A DNA stretch of 64,000 nucleotides from JACVRW01 sp963733885 (GCA_963733885.1 CAVTES010000011.1:1-64000); one strand, 5' to 3'; counted from the first letter of the stretch, positions 1 through 9,804 are shown. Notes: generated by a model not told the origin, from the letters alone. A program made the numbers and translations.

Positions 1-429
1 ATGATGAGTTGGCGACGCAGAATCGGCTGGGTGCTCCTGAGCCTCGGCCCGGTCGGAGCCCTCTGAGAGACGATATACGTGTTTAGAACGGAGGGCACTG
101 GCACACCGACCTTGTGACATGGTTCCTCGTCCTGGGCCTCGGATGGTGGTTCCACGTGCGCTTCTGGCAGCCCCTGGCGTACCATACTGCCCAGCATGCG
201 GAGGTCCCCTGAAGAGGCTGTCCTTCGCCAATACCTGTCCGGCCCGGCCTGATGGACGTCCGTGGTCGTTTGGTGGACGGCTCGAGACGCTGGAGACCGC
301 GTACGAGACCGGGGTGTCAGCGTCGTCTGGCTGTCGGAGGTGCCCGGTGCACGCGATCTCGGGGCCACGGAGGGCGGCCCGAAGAACAGAGAACGGTAGC
401 GGGCTGGTGGCGGGAGATTGGCCGCGTTT
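1..429. other. No recognised gene at the left edge
   Basis: No frame gives a recognisable protein. A short open stretch near 113-210 on the plus strand reads as a hydrophobic, tryptophan-rich peptide and may be the tail of a broken membrane protein, but this is only an impression. The interval lies between the window edge and the end of a decayed transposase, so it is probably insertion-sequence flank. Confidence 0.4.
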
Positions 430-629
430 GATTACGCCGCGCGCCGGACGTAGCGATGATGCAGGCCACCGACTTCGGGAATCGGGATGACCGCGCCAAG
501 GTCCGGCGGCTCGATGGGCCGTTCGTCGGGGCGTCCTTCTCCAGCGAGAGGTGGGTGCGGGCCCGGTGGTAGTAGAGGAGGTACGCGGTCAGGAGGCGGC
601 GCAGATGCGGCTTCGTTCAGCACGAGGAA
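430..629 (-). pseudogene. 3' part of a decayed rve-family transposase, cut off by the group II intron
   Basis: The minus strand encodes the C-terminal end of the same transposase family as 5269-6447. Recognisable segments are HLRRLL, YYHRARTHLSL and GGLHHRY, the usual last residues of this DDE integrase-core family. They lie in different frames, with shifts near 608 and 535, so the gene is dead even if the intron were spliced out. The matching 5' part lies at 2494-3328 on the other side of the intron. Exon boundaries are inferred from the intron ends and may be off by one or two bases. Confidence 0.75.
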
Positions 630-668
630 GTGAGTGGCGCGGGGGAGTTTCACCCCCACGCCCTCCCA

Positions 669-702
669 GAACCGTACGTGAGCCTCTCGGCTCATACGGC
701 TC
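669..702 (-). ncRNA. Group II intron domain V
   Basis: The minus strand reads GAGCCGTATG, then a short stem with a GAGA loop, then CGTACGGTTC: the 34-nt catalytic hairpin with the conserved lower helix and bulge. It starts three bases after the stop codon of the intron protein, the normal position. A domain VI-like hairpin follows toward 640. Confidence 0.9.
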
Positions 703-705
703 CTA

Positions 706-1959
706 TCAACCAGCCGTCGGCCTCACCCCGAGGAGCTGCCAGTGAGCGAACAGCGTCGGCTGCCGCCGGGCGATCCGGCCCAGCCAATGCTCCGCCCGCC
801 GGCGATGCCCCTTCAACCGCTTGTACTTCCGCATGGCCCACCAACCCAGGGTGAGATTGAGGTGTCGGAAGACCGGATAGAGCGCGGACTTGTGGTAGTG
901 GCCGAAGTACCCAATCCAGCCACGGATGACGGGATTGAACATGTGCGCCAGGTCCGTCAGGGCCTTGTCGGTGCGCCGTGGGAGACGCCACGACCGACGC
1001 ATTTCCTGGCGGATCCGCTTCGCCGCCCCCCGGCTCACCGCCGGACTGAAGCTCACGAAGTAGGCTCCGCGTCGGTCTCGCGCCCGTCGTGGGCGAAACG
1101 TGAAGCTCAAGAACTCGAAACTCGTCTCCGGATAGCTCGCGCGTCGATTCGAATCCTGGCAGTATACGATCTTGGTCTTGCTCGGATGGACCTCCAGCTT
1201 GCATCGCGCGAGCCGCTCCTGCACCGCCTGCCGAACCCGTTCCGCCTGCTCCCGAGTCCGACAGTGCACGAGAATATCGTCCGCGTACCGCTCGAACGGC
1301 ATCTGGGGGAACGTCTGCTTCATCCAGGTATCGAACGCCAGATGCAGGAAGATATTCGCGAGCAGCGGGCTTACGACGCCCCCCTGTGGAGTCCCTGCCG
1401 GCCGCGCCGTCAGCGTGCCATCCTCCCGTTGGATCGGAGCCGTGAGCCACCGCTCCACGTAGAGGAGAACCCACCGACAGTCGGTATACTTCCGCACCGC
1501 CCGCTTGACGAGGTCGTGATCGAGGGTGTCGAAGAAGGCCCGGATGTCCAGATCAACCACCCAATCGTACTGCCAGCACCGTTCCCGGGCCCGGCCGACC
1601 GCATCGACCGCAGACTTCCCCGGCCGATACCCGTAGGAGTCGCCGTGAAAGCTCGGCTCCACCTTCGGCTCCAAGTACCGCTTCACCACCGTCTGGGCAA
1701 TCCGATCGGTCACGGTCGGAATCCCCAGCTTCCTCTCGCCCCCATCCCGCTTCGGAATCACCACCTCCCGCACCGGCGGCGGAAAGTACGTCCCCGACGC
1801 CATGCGATTCCAGAGCCGATAGAGATTCCCCTTCAGATCCTGCTCGAAGGCCTCGATCGACTCCGCATCGACGCCGGCCGCTCCCCCATTCGACTTCACC
1901 TGCCGATACGCCTTCCACACCTCCTGCTTTGAGATCGCAAACGGCTTTGCCCCGCTCAT
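706..1959 (-). CDS. ltrA: Group II intron reverse transcriptase/maturase
   Basis: A 417-residue intron-encoded protein that would reverse-transcribe the intron during retrohoming and assist splicing as a maturase. The RT domain has the fingers motif with GGAAGVD (about residues 25-31), DLDIRAFFDTLDH (137-149), AGTPQGGVVSPLL (188-200) and the catalytic YADD at 225-228. The thumb/maturase (X) domain includes GWIGYFGHY near residue 345. No HNH endonuclease domain follows, so it is of the endonuclease-minus type. I chose the ATG at 1959 over the longer reading from 2022 because AGGAGG lies five bases upstream and homologues begin near this point. The frame is intact, in contrast to the host transposase around it. 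Confidence 0.95.
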   Translation of the reverse strand: MSGAKPFAISKQEVWKAYRQVKSNGGAAGVDAESIEAFEQDLKGNLYRLWNRMASGTYFPPPVREVVIPKRDGGERKLGIPTVTDRIAQTVVKRYLEPKVEPSFHGDSYGYRPGKSAVDAVGRARERCWQYDWVVDLDIRAFFDTLDHDLVKRAVRKYTDCRWVLLYVERWLTAPIQREDGTLTARPAGTPQGGVVSPLLANIFLHLAFDTWMKQTFPQMPFERYADDILVHCRTREQAERVRQAVQERLARCKLEVHPSKTKIVYCQDSNRRASYPETSFEFLSFTFRPRRARDRRGAYFVSFSPAVSRGAAKRIRQEMRRSWRLPRRTDKALTDLAHMFNPVIRGWIGYFGHYHKSALYPVFRHLNLTLGWWAMRKYKRLKGHRRRAEHWLGRIARRQPTLFAHWQLLGVRPTAG

Positions 1960-2493
1960 CGGCTCCTCCTGTTGCCAGTTGGCCGACGGTCGGTGCTGGT
2001 TGACGTGCCCCCTTCGCTCCACCGGCTTTCGCCGGCTTCCTCGCTACTACGAGGCACTCTGCCCCTGTGCCCCGCCTCGGTACGTCCCCTCTCGAAAGGT
2101 CCGCTCCCTTGAGGGGTTCCCTTTGCATCGGGACGACAGGTTCCCACGTTCCGCAGAAGAGCCGGAGTCAGGCTGACGCCGCCTTCATGCCGGACACCAC
2201 CCAGGTCGTCAGCAGGGCCCCGCCTGGGCTCCTCCCGGGCTAACCACGGGTCCCGGTTTCGGTGTCGTCGATGATGCTTTTCGACACGTCATCAGCGGTT
2301 CACTCGCGTTCGTCTTCCTGACCCATACCTGACGCGCTTCAGCGCGCCTTTTCCTCACCGTTCACCACGCTGGCTCTTGACCAACGCAGCGTGAGGGGGT
2401 TTGGAGCCTGGTCCTGCACCCCGACTCCGAGGGGCCGGCCCTCATCTCTTCCGCAGCATTGCCTCCCTTCTCGGTTTGGCATTCGTGGCACAC

Positions 2494-3328
2494 CGTGGTC
2501 CAGACACTCGCGGCGGATCGAGCCGATGAGCCGTTCCACGAAGGGATTCTGCCACGGGCTGGCGGGCGCGGTCAGGACTTCCTCGATCCCCATGCCCTTC
2601 ACGCGCTGCCGGAACGCGTCGCCGTAGACCGCGTCGCGATCGCGCAGGAGGTAGGACGGCGCGGAGTCGTCCGGGAAGGCCTCCACGAGCTGCTGGGCCG
2701 TCCAGTGCGGCGGTGGGGTGCTCGGTGACGTTGAAGTGGACGACGCGCCGGCGATGGTGCGCGAGCACGACGAGGACGAAGAGCACCGCAAGCCGCGGTG
2801 GGCACGGTGAAGAAGTCGAGGGAGACCAGGTCCCGGACGTGGTTGGCGAGGAACGTGCGCCAGGTCTGCGACGGCGGGGTGCGCCGCTTCGGGATCAGCC
2901 GGGAGACGGTGCGCTCGGCCACGCTCGATGCCGAGCTTCAGGAGTTCGCCATGGATTCTGGGGGCGCCCCACAAGGGATTCGCCGCGGCCATTCGCCTGA
3001 TCGAGGGCGGTGATCTCGGCGTTGACGGGCGGGCGGCCACCGGTGGGCCGGCCGGAGCAGCTTGGTCCAGTGCTCGCGGAAGCGGCGCCGCTGCCACCGC
3101 AGGACGGTGTCGGGCGTCACGATCACGAGGGCCTGCCGCCAGCCGGCCCAGACTCTGGCCAGCCCGACCCAGAAGAGGCGATCCGTCCTGCGCAGTCTGG
3201 GCCGGGTCACCGTTCTCTTGTACACGGCGAGCTGCTGACGCAGGGCGAGGTTCTCGAGGGCGAGCTGGCGGTGGCCGCCGACAGAGGAACGGGAGGAGTC
3301 GGAGCAGGTGGAGCAGAAGGGTGATCAT
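2494..3328 (-). pseudogene. 5' part of decayed rve-family transposase
   Basis: The N-terminal and catalytic parts of a DDE (integrase-core) transposase. Fragments in three frames line up with the family: RLFWVGLARVWAGW, VIVTPDTVLRWQR, ANPLWGAPRIHGEL, TPPSQTWRTFLANH, DFFTVPT, WTAQQLVEAFPDD, LLRDRDAVYG, SPWQNPFVERLIGS, RRECLDH. At least four frameshifts separate them. The reading ends where the group II intron begins. The start is placed at the ATG of MITLLLHLL at 3328. It is a sister copy of 5269-6447. Confidence 0.8.
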
Positions 3329-3498
3329 CGAGCTGAGATAGTCTCCGGATCGAGCCGACAGATCAACCACTTGCTGCCGGACGGGGTTTTGGCGAAGGAC
3401 AGCCCGTCTGGCGCCAAGGGCCGCCTCCCTGGTAGGGTCGGAGCGGCTCTCCCCGAGGCCGGCCGCCGCTCTGGCCTCCGAAACGACAGGAGGACCCC

Positions 3499-4489
3499 AT
3501 GCTGATCGCCCGGCTCGCCGCCCCAGCGGCCCTCACCCTGGCCCTCCTCGCCGCGCCGCTCGCCGCCGAGGCGCAGTCGGCAGCGAAAGTCGCTCGCGTC
3601 GGGGTGCTGGGAGACCGACCGGGGAATGCTGCGGATGAGCTTCGGCAGACGTTTGGCGAGCTTGGCTGGGCTGTCGGCCAGAACATCGTCTTTGAATTCC
3701 GGGCGGCTGAGGGACGGTTTGAACGGTTCCCCAGTCTCGCAAAGGAGCTGGTCGATCTCAACGTCGACGTAATCTTGACCATGGCGACCCCAGCGACCCT
3801 CGCGGCGAAAAATGCGACGAAAACCATTCCCATCGTCTTCATGTTCGTGGCGGATCCCGTGGGCGGAGGATTCGTCGCGAGCCTTGCGCGGCCGGGCGGC
3901 CACCTGACGGGCTTGTCCAGCATCAACCTCGAGCTGAGCGCTAAACGACTTGAACTCCTGAAGGAGACGATCCCGGGGCTTCCCGCGTCGCCGTCCTGTG
4001 GCATGCTGGGACGGCCACCGATCCCGTGTACCGCGAAATGATCAGGCTCACGGAGGTCGGGGCCAGGTCGTTGGGAGTCCAGCTCCAAGTTGTGGAGGTT
4101 CGAGACTCCACGGAGCTTGGCGAGGCCTTCGCGGCCATGGCGCGAAAGGGCGCGCAAGCGCTGCTTGTTGTACCCGGCCCCATGTTTTCCGCCGAGCGCA
4201 GACAGCTGGCCGAGCTCGCGCTGAAAAACCGGCTGCCGACGATCGTTCTGGGGATTGGGGGCATGTCGCAGGCGGGCGGCCTCATGGGGTATGGCGGCAA
4301 ATCTCCTTGAGACGTTCCGCCGGCGCCGCCACCTACGTCGACAAGATCCTCAAAGGTGCCAAGCCTGCCGACCTCCCCGTCGAGCAGCCGACCAAGTACG
4401 AACTCGTCATCAACCTGAAGACCGCCAAGGCGCTCGGCCTCACGATTCCGCCGGCGGTGCTGGCGCGGGCGGATGAAATACTCCAGTAA
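3499..4489 (+). pseudogene. ABC transporter substrate-binding protein (PF04392 type), two frameshifts
   Basis: A periplasmic solute-binding protein of the 'ABC transporter substrate binding protein' family PF04392. It starts at ATG 3499 with GACAGGAGGACCCC upstream. The signal peptide is clear (ALTLALLAAPLAAEAQS), then ARVGVLGD, a GxNIVFEFR segment, VDVILTMATPATLAAKNAT and IPIVFMFVADPV. The reading moves to frame 3 near 3985 (VYREMIRLTEVGARSLGVQL onward) and to frame 2 near 4305 (AATYVDKILKGAKPADLPVE), ending with AVLARADEILQ, the usual C-terminus. Total length matches an intact member of about 325 residues, so the damage is two single-base indels. No permease or ATPase gene is adjacent. The family is abundant in Proteobacteria and Rokubacteria-like genomes, which differs from the actinobacterial content further right. 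Confidence 0.85.
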
Positions 4490-4530
4490 CCCGACGGTGA
4501 GTCTCGCGAGGGGGGTGAGTATGGTCACAT

Positions 4531-5040
4531 TTGGACGTCCGCACCTTCGGGGCAGTGCCGGCCGCAGCGCCGTCCGGGCTCCTCTGGAGTCCGGTCGACA
4601 TCGCGTCAGCGCCGACCACGAGGGCCCGAGGAACGAGCGAACAGGCCCAAGTGATCACACGCAGTGACGTCCCGCTCGGAGGGATGGTGACGGGCCTTCT
4701 GGAGGGCCTCTTTCGGGTTCTGAAGAGTGCCGATCCTCAGTGGAACGACGCGCAGGTGTTCTCAGTTCAGTTCTCCGACCCCGAGATGCGACAGAGTCAA
4801 GTCAGGCGGGGCCACATGATCGTGAACGACGGGACGGGGACCGCAGTTCCTCGAATACGAGTTCACCTGGAAGCCCGGAAGCGTGACCACAGTGTTCGAG
4901 TTGAACGGCCGCTTCTTGGGGGGACCGGCAAGTTCGGGAATATCACCGGTCGCTGGAGGGAGCGTGGGCTGTCGACCATGACGGAGGGCATGAGCGAGTG
5001 GGAAGTCGAATTTCAGGGTGTAGGGGCTAGCGCGGGGTGA
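4531..5040 (+). pseudogene. Frameshifted protein of unknown family, possibly a small beta-barrel
   Basis: I do not recognise the family with certainty. Two frames carry complementary pieces of what looks like one protein: EYEFTWKPGSVTTVFELNGR and FLGG in one frame, then GTGKFGNITGRWRERG and STMTEGMSEWEVEFQG in the next, joined across a run of six G at about 4917. One base appears to be missing in that run, and another shift lies upstream near 4840. Upstream text (QVFSVQFSDPEMRQSQVRRG) fits the same protein. The alternating strand-like pattern resembles small barrel proteins of the allene-oxide-cyclase or DUF3224 kind; that is a guess. Confidence 0.45.
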
Positions 5041-5268
5041 CCCCGCCCAGCTGGCTCGACGCGCAGGGGACGACGCCGGCTCAACCCTGGCCCCCTGCTG
5101 GACCTGTGGCCGCGAGGTCGCGCCGATGCAGTTCCGCGCCGAGCACCTCCACCCCCATGGCTGGCCCCCTCTCCCCTCCTCCCTCCTCATCCTGTCCCTT
5201 CTGTTTAACCATCGCGGCTGCTCCTGGGGGACGAGGGGCGGTTGGCGGTCGGGCGCACCGCTCCTCAC

Positions 5269-6447
5269 TCAGGGAGGACACTGATCCCGAGCAGAACGTT
5301 GCCAAGGATCGTGAGTCCGAACACCGGGTCGGCGGGAGGGAAGGGAAGCCTTGGCCGCGAGGGACACCCCCTCGCCGTCGACGTCAGTGTGGCCGGTGGC
5401 ACCCGTCGGCCGGGGCCTATGCGGCCGGCGGCTGTACCGGTGATGGAGGCCGCCGACCAGGGGCGTCTCGACGATCCGGCCTTGATCGAGGCGCTCCACC
5501 GCTCTGGGCTCTGGGGCGTCCTTGTCCAGGGAGAGGTGTGTTCGGGCGCTGTGGTAGTAGATGAGGTAGTCGCGCAGCAGGCGACGCAGGTGGGTCGCGT
5601 TGAGCACGACCACATGATCGAGGCACTCGCGGCGCAGGGTGCCGATGAGGCGTTCGACATAGGGATTCTGCCACGGGGACCGAGGCGCCGTCTTGACTTC
5701 GAGGATCCCCAGGGCCTGGACTCGGCTGGAGAACACGACCCCGTAGACCGCATCGCGGTCGCGCAGGAGGTATCGCGGGGCGGTGTCCCAGGGGAACGCC
5801 TCCACGAGCTGCTGGGCCGTCCACTGCGCCGTGGGGGCGTCGGTGACGTTGACGTGGACGACGCGTCGCCGGTCGTGCGCGAGGACCACGAAGACGAACA
5901 AGACCTTGAACAGTCACCGTGGGCACGGTGAAGAAGTCCACGGAGACGAGGCTCCCGATGTGGTTGGCGAGGAACGTGCGCCAGGTCTGCGATGGGGGCG
6001 TTCGACGGCGGACGAGGTACTTGGAGACCGTGGCCTGGGAGATCTCGAGGCCCAGCTTCTGGAGCTCGCCGTGAATCCGCGGCGCGCCCCACAGGGGGTT
6101 GGCGCGAGCCATCGTCGGATGAGCGCGCGGACGTCCGGGGCGACGGCCGGGCGGCCGGGCCCGTGCCGGCGGCTCTTCCAGGTCCAGAAGAGCCTGAAGC
6201 CGGTCCGCTGCCACCGGATCACCGTCTCGGGTTGGACGATGGCGACGGCCTCCGCCCAGCCGCGCCACAGGCGGGCGAGCAGGACCCAGAACAGCCGGTC
6301 GGAGGGGCGCAGGCGTGGGCGCGGCGCGGTGCGGTGGAGGACGGCCAGTTGATGCCGCAACGCGAGGTTCTCGAGCACCAGGGCGCGCTGGGTCCGGACA
6401 CCGCGGAGGAGGCCGGTGAGGATCAGGGTGAGCATGCCGGCCATCAT
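5269..6447 (-). pseudogene. rve-family DDE transposase, frameshifted
   Basis: A second copy of the transposase family seen around the intron. The N-terminus is MLTLILTGLLRGVRTQRA with LALRHQLAVLHRT and RPSDRLFWVLLARLWRGW. Then, after a shift near 6110, comes ANPLWGAPRIHGELQKL, and RRTPPSQTWRTFLANHIGSL with DFFTVPT. After a second shift near 5905, the catalytic domain is VLAHDRRRVVHVNVT, LLRDRDAVYGVVF, SPWQNPYVERLIGTL, then YYHSARTHLSL and GGLHHRY. The family end should be near 5430, but this copy reads on to a stop at 5269. No clear terminal inverted repeats or target duplication were found by eye. Confidence 0.85.
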
Positions 6448-6479
6448 CGATCAGGCCGGCCGGAAGTTCAATGTTGACG

Positions 6480-7341
6480 AGGCGGATGGAGTAAGTAGAA
6501 GGGACAGGCGCCGCCTGCGGCTGACCGAGGACCAGCGCCGACGCCTCGCGGCCAAGGGGCGCCGACTCGGTCGACGGGTCTTGCGGCAGGTCGCCACGAT
6601 CGTGACCCCCGACACGATCCTGCGATGGCACCGGCAACTGATCGCCCGGAAGTGGACGTTCACACCGACGCGGCCAGGCCGTCCCGGGATCATGCAGGGG
6701 ATCTCGTCGCTCATTCTGCGCATGGCCACGGTCCGCCAGCGCCGGACCGACCGTCCTCCTGGCGGACGTTCATACGGGCCCACTGGGGCGCGATCGCGGG
6801 GGCCGACTTCTTCACCAGCGAGGTCTGGACTCCTCGTGGGCTGATCACCTACTACACGCTCTTCGTGATCGATCTCCGAAGCCGACGGGTACACGTGGCA
6901 GGCTCGACGCCCACCCCGGACGCGTGGTTCAGGCGCAGGCGGCGCGTCGACTGACCGATGCGGTCGATGGGTTCCTGGCGAGCCACCGGATCCTCATCTG
7001 CGATCGCGACAGCAAGTGGACCGACGACTTCCGCCGCATCGTCCACGGCGCCGGGGTGCGGATCGTGCTGATACCCGTCCGGGCGCCGAATACCAACGCC
7101 TACGCGGAACGCTTCGTGCGCTCGATCCGAGAGGAGTGTCTCGACCGCCTGATCCTCTTCGGGGAGCGTCGATTCTTCCGCGCCCTCGACGAGTTCGTGG
7201 CGCACTATCACGGGGAGCGGAACCATCAGGGGCTCGGGAAATGAGCTGATCACATCGGCCGCTGCGGCCGCGGGCGGGACCCAGGTCCGCTGCCGAGACC
7301 GGCTGGGCGGGCTGTTGCGCTACTACCACCGCGCAGCCTGA
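6480..7341 (+). pseudogene. Second family of integrase-core transposase, frameshifted and internally deleted
   Basis: Plus-strand remnants of a different transposase. It opens with LRLTEDQRRRLAAKGRRLGR and VTPDTILRWHRQLIARKW, then a damaged linker. The DDE core follows: HWGAIAGADFFTSEVWTPRG, TYYTLFVIDLRSRRVHVAG, a shift near 6920, ILICDRDSKWTDDFRRI, APNTNAYAERFVRSIREECL, and VAHYHGERNHQGLG. After another shift near 7240 it ends GLLRYYHRAA before a stop at 7339-7341. It abuts the start of the oppositely oriented transposase, so one element probably inserted next to or into the other. Confidence 0.8.
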
Positions 7342-7359
7342 GCGGGGCGGAGTTTTCGG

Positions 7360-7620
7360 ACACTACGGGAGGCGCTGGCCGGGTTCGAGAAGGCCACCCG
7401 GCGCTCGATCCGGTTCATGCGTGTAGGCGCCATGCGGGTCCTCCTCACCTCCGAGGGCGAGGCCCGGATGCGGCGGGACGCCGCCCTAGCCCAGCGTCTT
7501 TGGGGATCGAGGTCCAGTTCCTGTCGGGTGGGGAGGCCGAGCGGATGGCCTCGCACTTCCGGGCCGGCGCGGCCCGCGCCATCCCCTTCTCGCCTGAGGA
7601 CGGGTACCTGGCGCTCCGGC
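7360..7620 (+). pseudogene. Fragment of FAD-dependent (DAO-type) oxidoreductase
   Basis: A short remnant in two frames: ALAGFEKATRRSIRFMRVGA with VLLTSEGEARMRRDAAL, then after a shift near 7500 GIEVQFLSGGEAERMASHFR and IPFSPEDGYL. The order (region before VG-x-MRV, a DAAL helix, G(I/V)EVxxLS, then a PxDGYL element) is that of the middle of sarcosine-oxidase/DAO-like flavoproteins. Neither end of the gene is present. The assignment rests on pattern memory only. Confidence 0.45.
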
Positions 7621-7986
7621 ATCTGAAATCCCGGGTGCATCTCTCCCTGAACGACTGTCTGACCACGATCAGTTGCCCCGGCTTAGTCGCATTTCCGGTG
7701 CCCTCCAAGGTGCTTTAGGCATCTGAAGTCCCGCGTCGTGAACGGCCATTCTCAAGCTCCCGGCGGGAGCCATACGCCAGAATGCTAGCGGGTCGCGCAG
7801 CACGCTGCCATAGGCGCGTGAGGCTGGATGGCGATCATGTATTCGACCGGCCATGAAATCGATGCGAACGACGCCATGACCCCATCTCCGGTGTGCTTCA
7901 CTTCGATCCCGCCAGTAGCGCACTCAGGCGCTCACGGATGATGCCATTTACGCTATTTTTCTCCGCTCGTATTAAAGTCACGTCGG

Positions 7987-8542
7987 TCACGATCCCGTTT
8001 TCCATCCACTGATACCATAACTAATTTCTTCAGATAGACGTCGACGGAGAACGGCCTGGTGCGTGTTTCGAGCGTATAGGTACACTAAGGCTCTCTCGGA
8101 CCCCCTTTTAATGAGCGGGTACGCATACATTCCGCCAGCCGGCCCTAGGAGTTGCTCGACTTCGGTTTGCTTGGTCTCCCCGTCCGAATCTGCGCCACCT
8201 GTCTTCGTCAAAGTCCGTAAGGTCTTCTGTGTACGAGCTCGGTGAAGTCCATCCGACAAGCACATCATGGACGAAGGACAACGTCATAGACCGCGCCGGT
8301 GTCACGTTTCCCAATCCACTCGTGGCCCAGGCGTTCGCATAGGCGTAGGTAATGTCTTCGCGGTAACCGTCTGCCCCTGCCTTCAGGAGACGCGCCCTTC
8401 TGGTAGGGATCACCCCAAGTGCCGTAGGACGTCCTCGTAAGACGTCTTCCCGAGCATCAAGGCATCGGGTCTTGGTCTTGCGAAGTCCTCCCCCGGCACA
8501 TCCGGCGACTACAAACATCGTACCGATTAGGAGAAATGGCAC
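7987..8542 (-). pseudogene. Lipoprotein remnant with BamE/SmpA-like domain, frameshifted
   Basis: A lipoprotein start (PFLLIGTMFVVAGCAGG, lipobox VAGC) from a possible GTG at 8542. After a shift near 8210 it continues with KQTEVEQLLGPAGGMYAYPL and RALVYLYARNTHQAVLRRRL, ending at 7987. The motif 'T..EVxxLLGpxxGxYxYP...RALVYxYA' is that of BamE/SmpA-like lipoproteins. Base composition is clearly lower in GC than the rest of the window (many AT-rich runs between 7960 and 8540), which suggests an outside origin. Confidence 0.45.
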
Positions 8543-8800
8543 CGTTCGAGTCGTGTCATGTCCTGGCCCTCCCTCGCCTTTTGCCACGACGCCCACTTCG
8601 CCAGGTTTCGTCCTCTTCCCTGGCTCGGGCGTGCCCAAAGTCCCGGGACGCAAGCTTCGATGTCGGCATCGGCCGACTGGTAGCCTCCACCATGAGGAGG
8701 TGCCCTCGCCCCGCCCTAGCGGTCTTCTTTTCTATGCGCGCAGTTACCGCTCGGTTGCCGGCTCGGCGCAGAGTTCGCGCATCAGCAAGGCGCCACTCTA

Positions 8801-9165
8801 CTACCATGTGCGACTTAGCCTGATTGCGTAGTACCGGGGATCGACGTCTGGCTGAATCAACCACCCTGCGAATGGTCGGGTAAAGATGTAGCTGCTGATG
8901 ATCCGATAGCTGCCCCGGCGACGACATCCTGTGGATGGTGCTCCCGGCCTCAACTCGGCTGTAGGCGACGAAGGATGCGGCCGCGTAGGCGGGGAGTCCA
9001 TACTCCCAGCCATAGCGCTTGCGCATCAGACTCCGGCCGAGACGAAGGAAATCGACGCATGCCGACGGAAAAAGATGGCCATCGCCGTTCGGGCGCGTCT
9101 CGTCGATCGCGTATTTGAGGGCATATGTGACGCCGAGGGTGAGTGCGGCCGATTCCGAAACTGTA
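8801..9165 (-). pseudogene. C-terminal fragment of PAP2-family phosphatase
   Basis: The minus strand carries the catalytic half of a PAP2 (type 2 phosphatidic acid phosphatase) membrane protein: ALTLGVTYALKYAIDETRPN contains the KxxxxxxRP-type motif, HLFPSA the PSGH-like position (here damaged), and YAAASFVAYSRVEAG the second arginine motif. The end, FTRPFAGWLIQPDVDPRYYA with SRTW before a stop at 8801, is in another frame. The first part is missing: at about 9165 the sequence switches to an unrelated remnant on the other strand. At least two frameshifts. Confidence 0.75.
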
Positions 9166-9169
9166 GGGC

Positions 9170-9364
9170 CCCCGCTGACTGGGTGCGGACGCGCACGCCG
9201 AGCACCTGCTCGAGACCAGCGTCCCGGGCATCTTTGCGGCCGGCGACGTCCGCTCCGGCTCCAGCAAACGCTGTGCCACGGCCGTGGGCGAGGGCGCGAT
9301 GGCCGTACAGTTCGTTCACGCGCACCTCGGCCGCGTGCTGTCGCGACGGCCCGCGTCCGTGTGA
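9170..9364 (+). pseudogene. C-terminal fragment of thioredoxin-reductase-like flavoprotein (copy 1)
   Basis: Frame 2 reads HAEHLLETSVPGIFAAGDVR then SGSSKRCATAVGEGAMAVQF to a stop at 9362-9364. This is the conserved second FAD-contact block (ETSxPGxFAAGDVR) and final helix of thioredoxin reductase/FAD-dependent disulfide reductases. No start codon and no N-terminal two-thirds exist; the left neighbour is a PAP2 remnant on the opposite strand. A second fragment of the same region occurs at 22388-22543. Confidence 0.8.
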
Positions 9365-9804
9365 CCGCGCTGCCGTCCGCATGCGGCCAGCGTCGGCGGC
9401 GTAATTTCGCGGTCCGAACTGGACGCATGCGCGCTGGGCCGGGTACCCATTCGGTGCCCGAACCCCAGTGATTCCAGTCCGGAAACCGCGAGGTCGACCT
9501 CGGCCGCTCCGCGACGCGGCCAGCCAATCGCGGTCCGGCCCGTGAGCTCTCTCCGCAGGGCGGCGTCCGAGGCAGAGGCGCGCTGCCCCACGGGCGGCTC
9601 GGGCAGTGCCAAGTCACCGCGGTGTGGTACTTCGCGACCAACAGGAACGTGCTGCCGCCGCGCGCGACCACGGCCGAGGCCACGCGGCTCACGGCCGTCG
9701 GTCACCGGCGCGCGTGGACGCGCTGACGTCAGGTCAACTCGAGCAAGCGAGGGGCGGCCGCTTGGCCGCCCTCGTCGTCCCGCACCGCGCGCTGCTTCAG
9801 CGCC
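9365..9804. other. No recognised gene
   Basis: Several overlapping open frames exist because the DNA is GC-rich, but none resembles a known protein and none has a convincing ribosome binding site. It separates two pseudogenes. Confidence 0.4.

Larger units (their letters stand above)
630..2493 (-). mobile_element. Group II intron (about 1.86 kb) inserted in a transposase gene
   Basis: A complete bacterial group II intron on the minus strand. The 5' end is placed at 2493, where the RNA would start GUGUG, matching the GUGYG consensus. The upstream structured region contains family-typical stretches such as GGAACGTGGGAACC near 2130. The intron-encoded protein is in domain IV, followed at once by a textbook 34-nt domain V and a domain VI hairpin (stem GGGGG...CCCCC) with a 3' end ACTCAC near 630. 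The flanking exons are two parts of one transposase: the reading stops after ECLDH on one side and resumes with VLNEA...HLRR on the other. It is probably still mobile, since its protein is intact. Confidence 0.85.

Noticed and set aside
742..1932. 396-codon plus-strand ORF opposite the group II intron protein
   Set aside because: It is the antisense frame of the maturase; composition is Arg/Pro rich and no motif is seen.
9365..9804. 129-codon minus-strand ORF overlapping this stretch
   Set aside because: No ribosome site, no recognisable motif, and overlapping frames of similar length exist.
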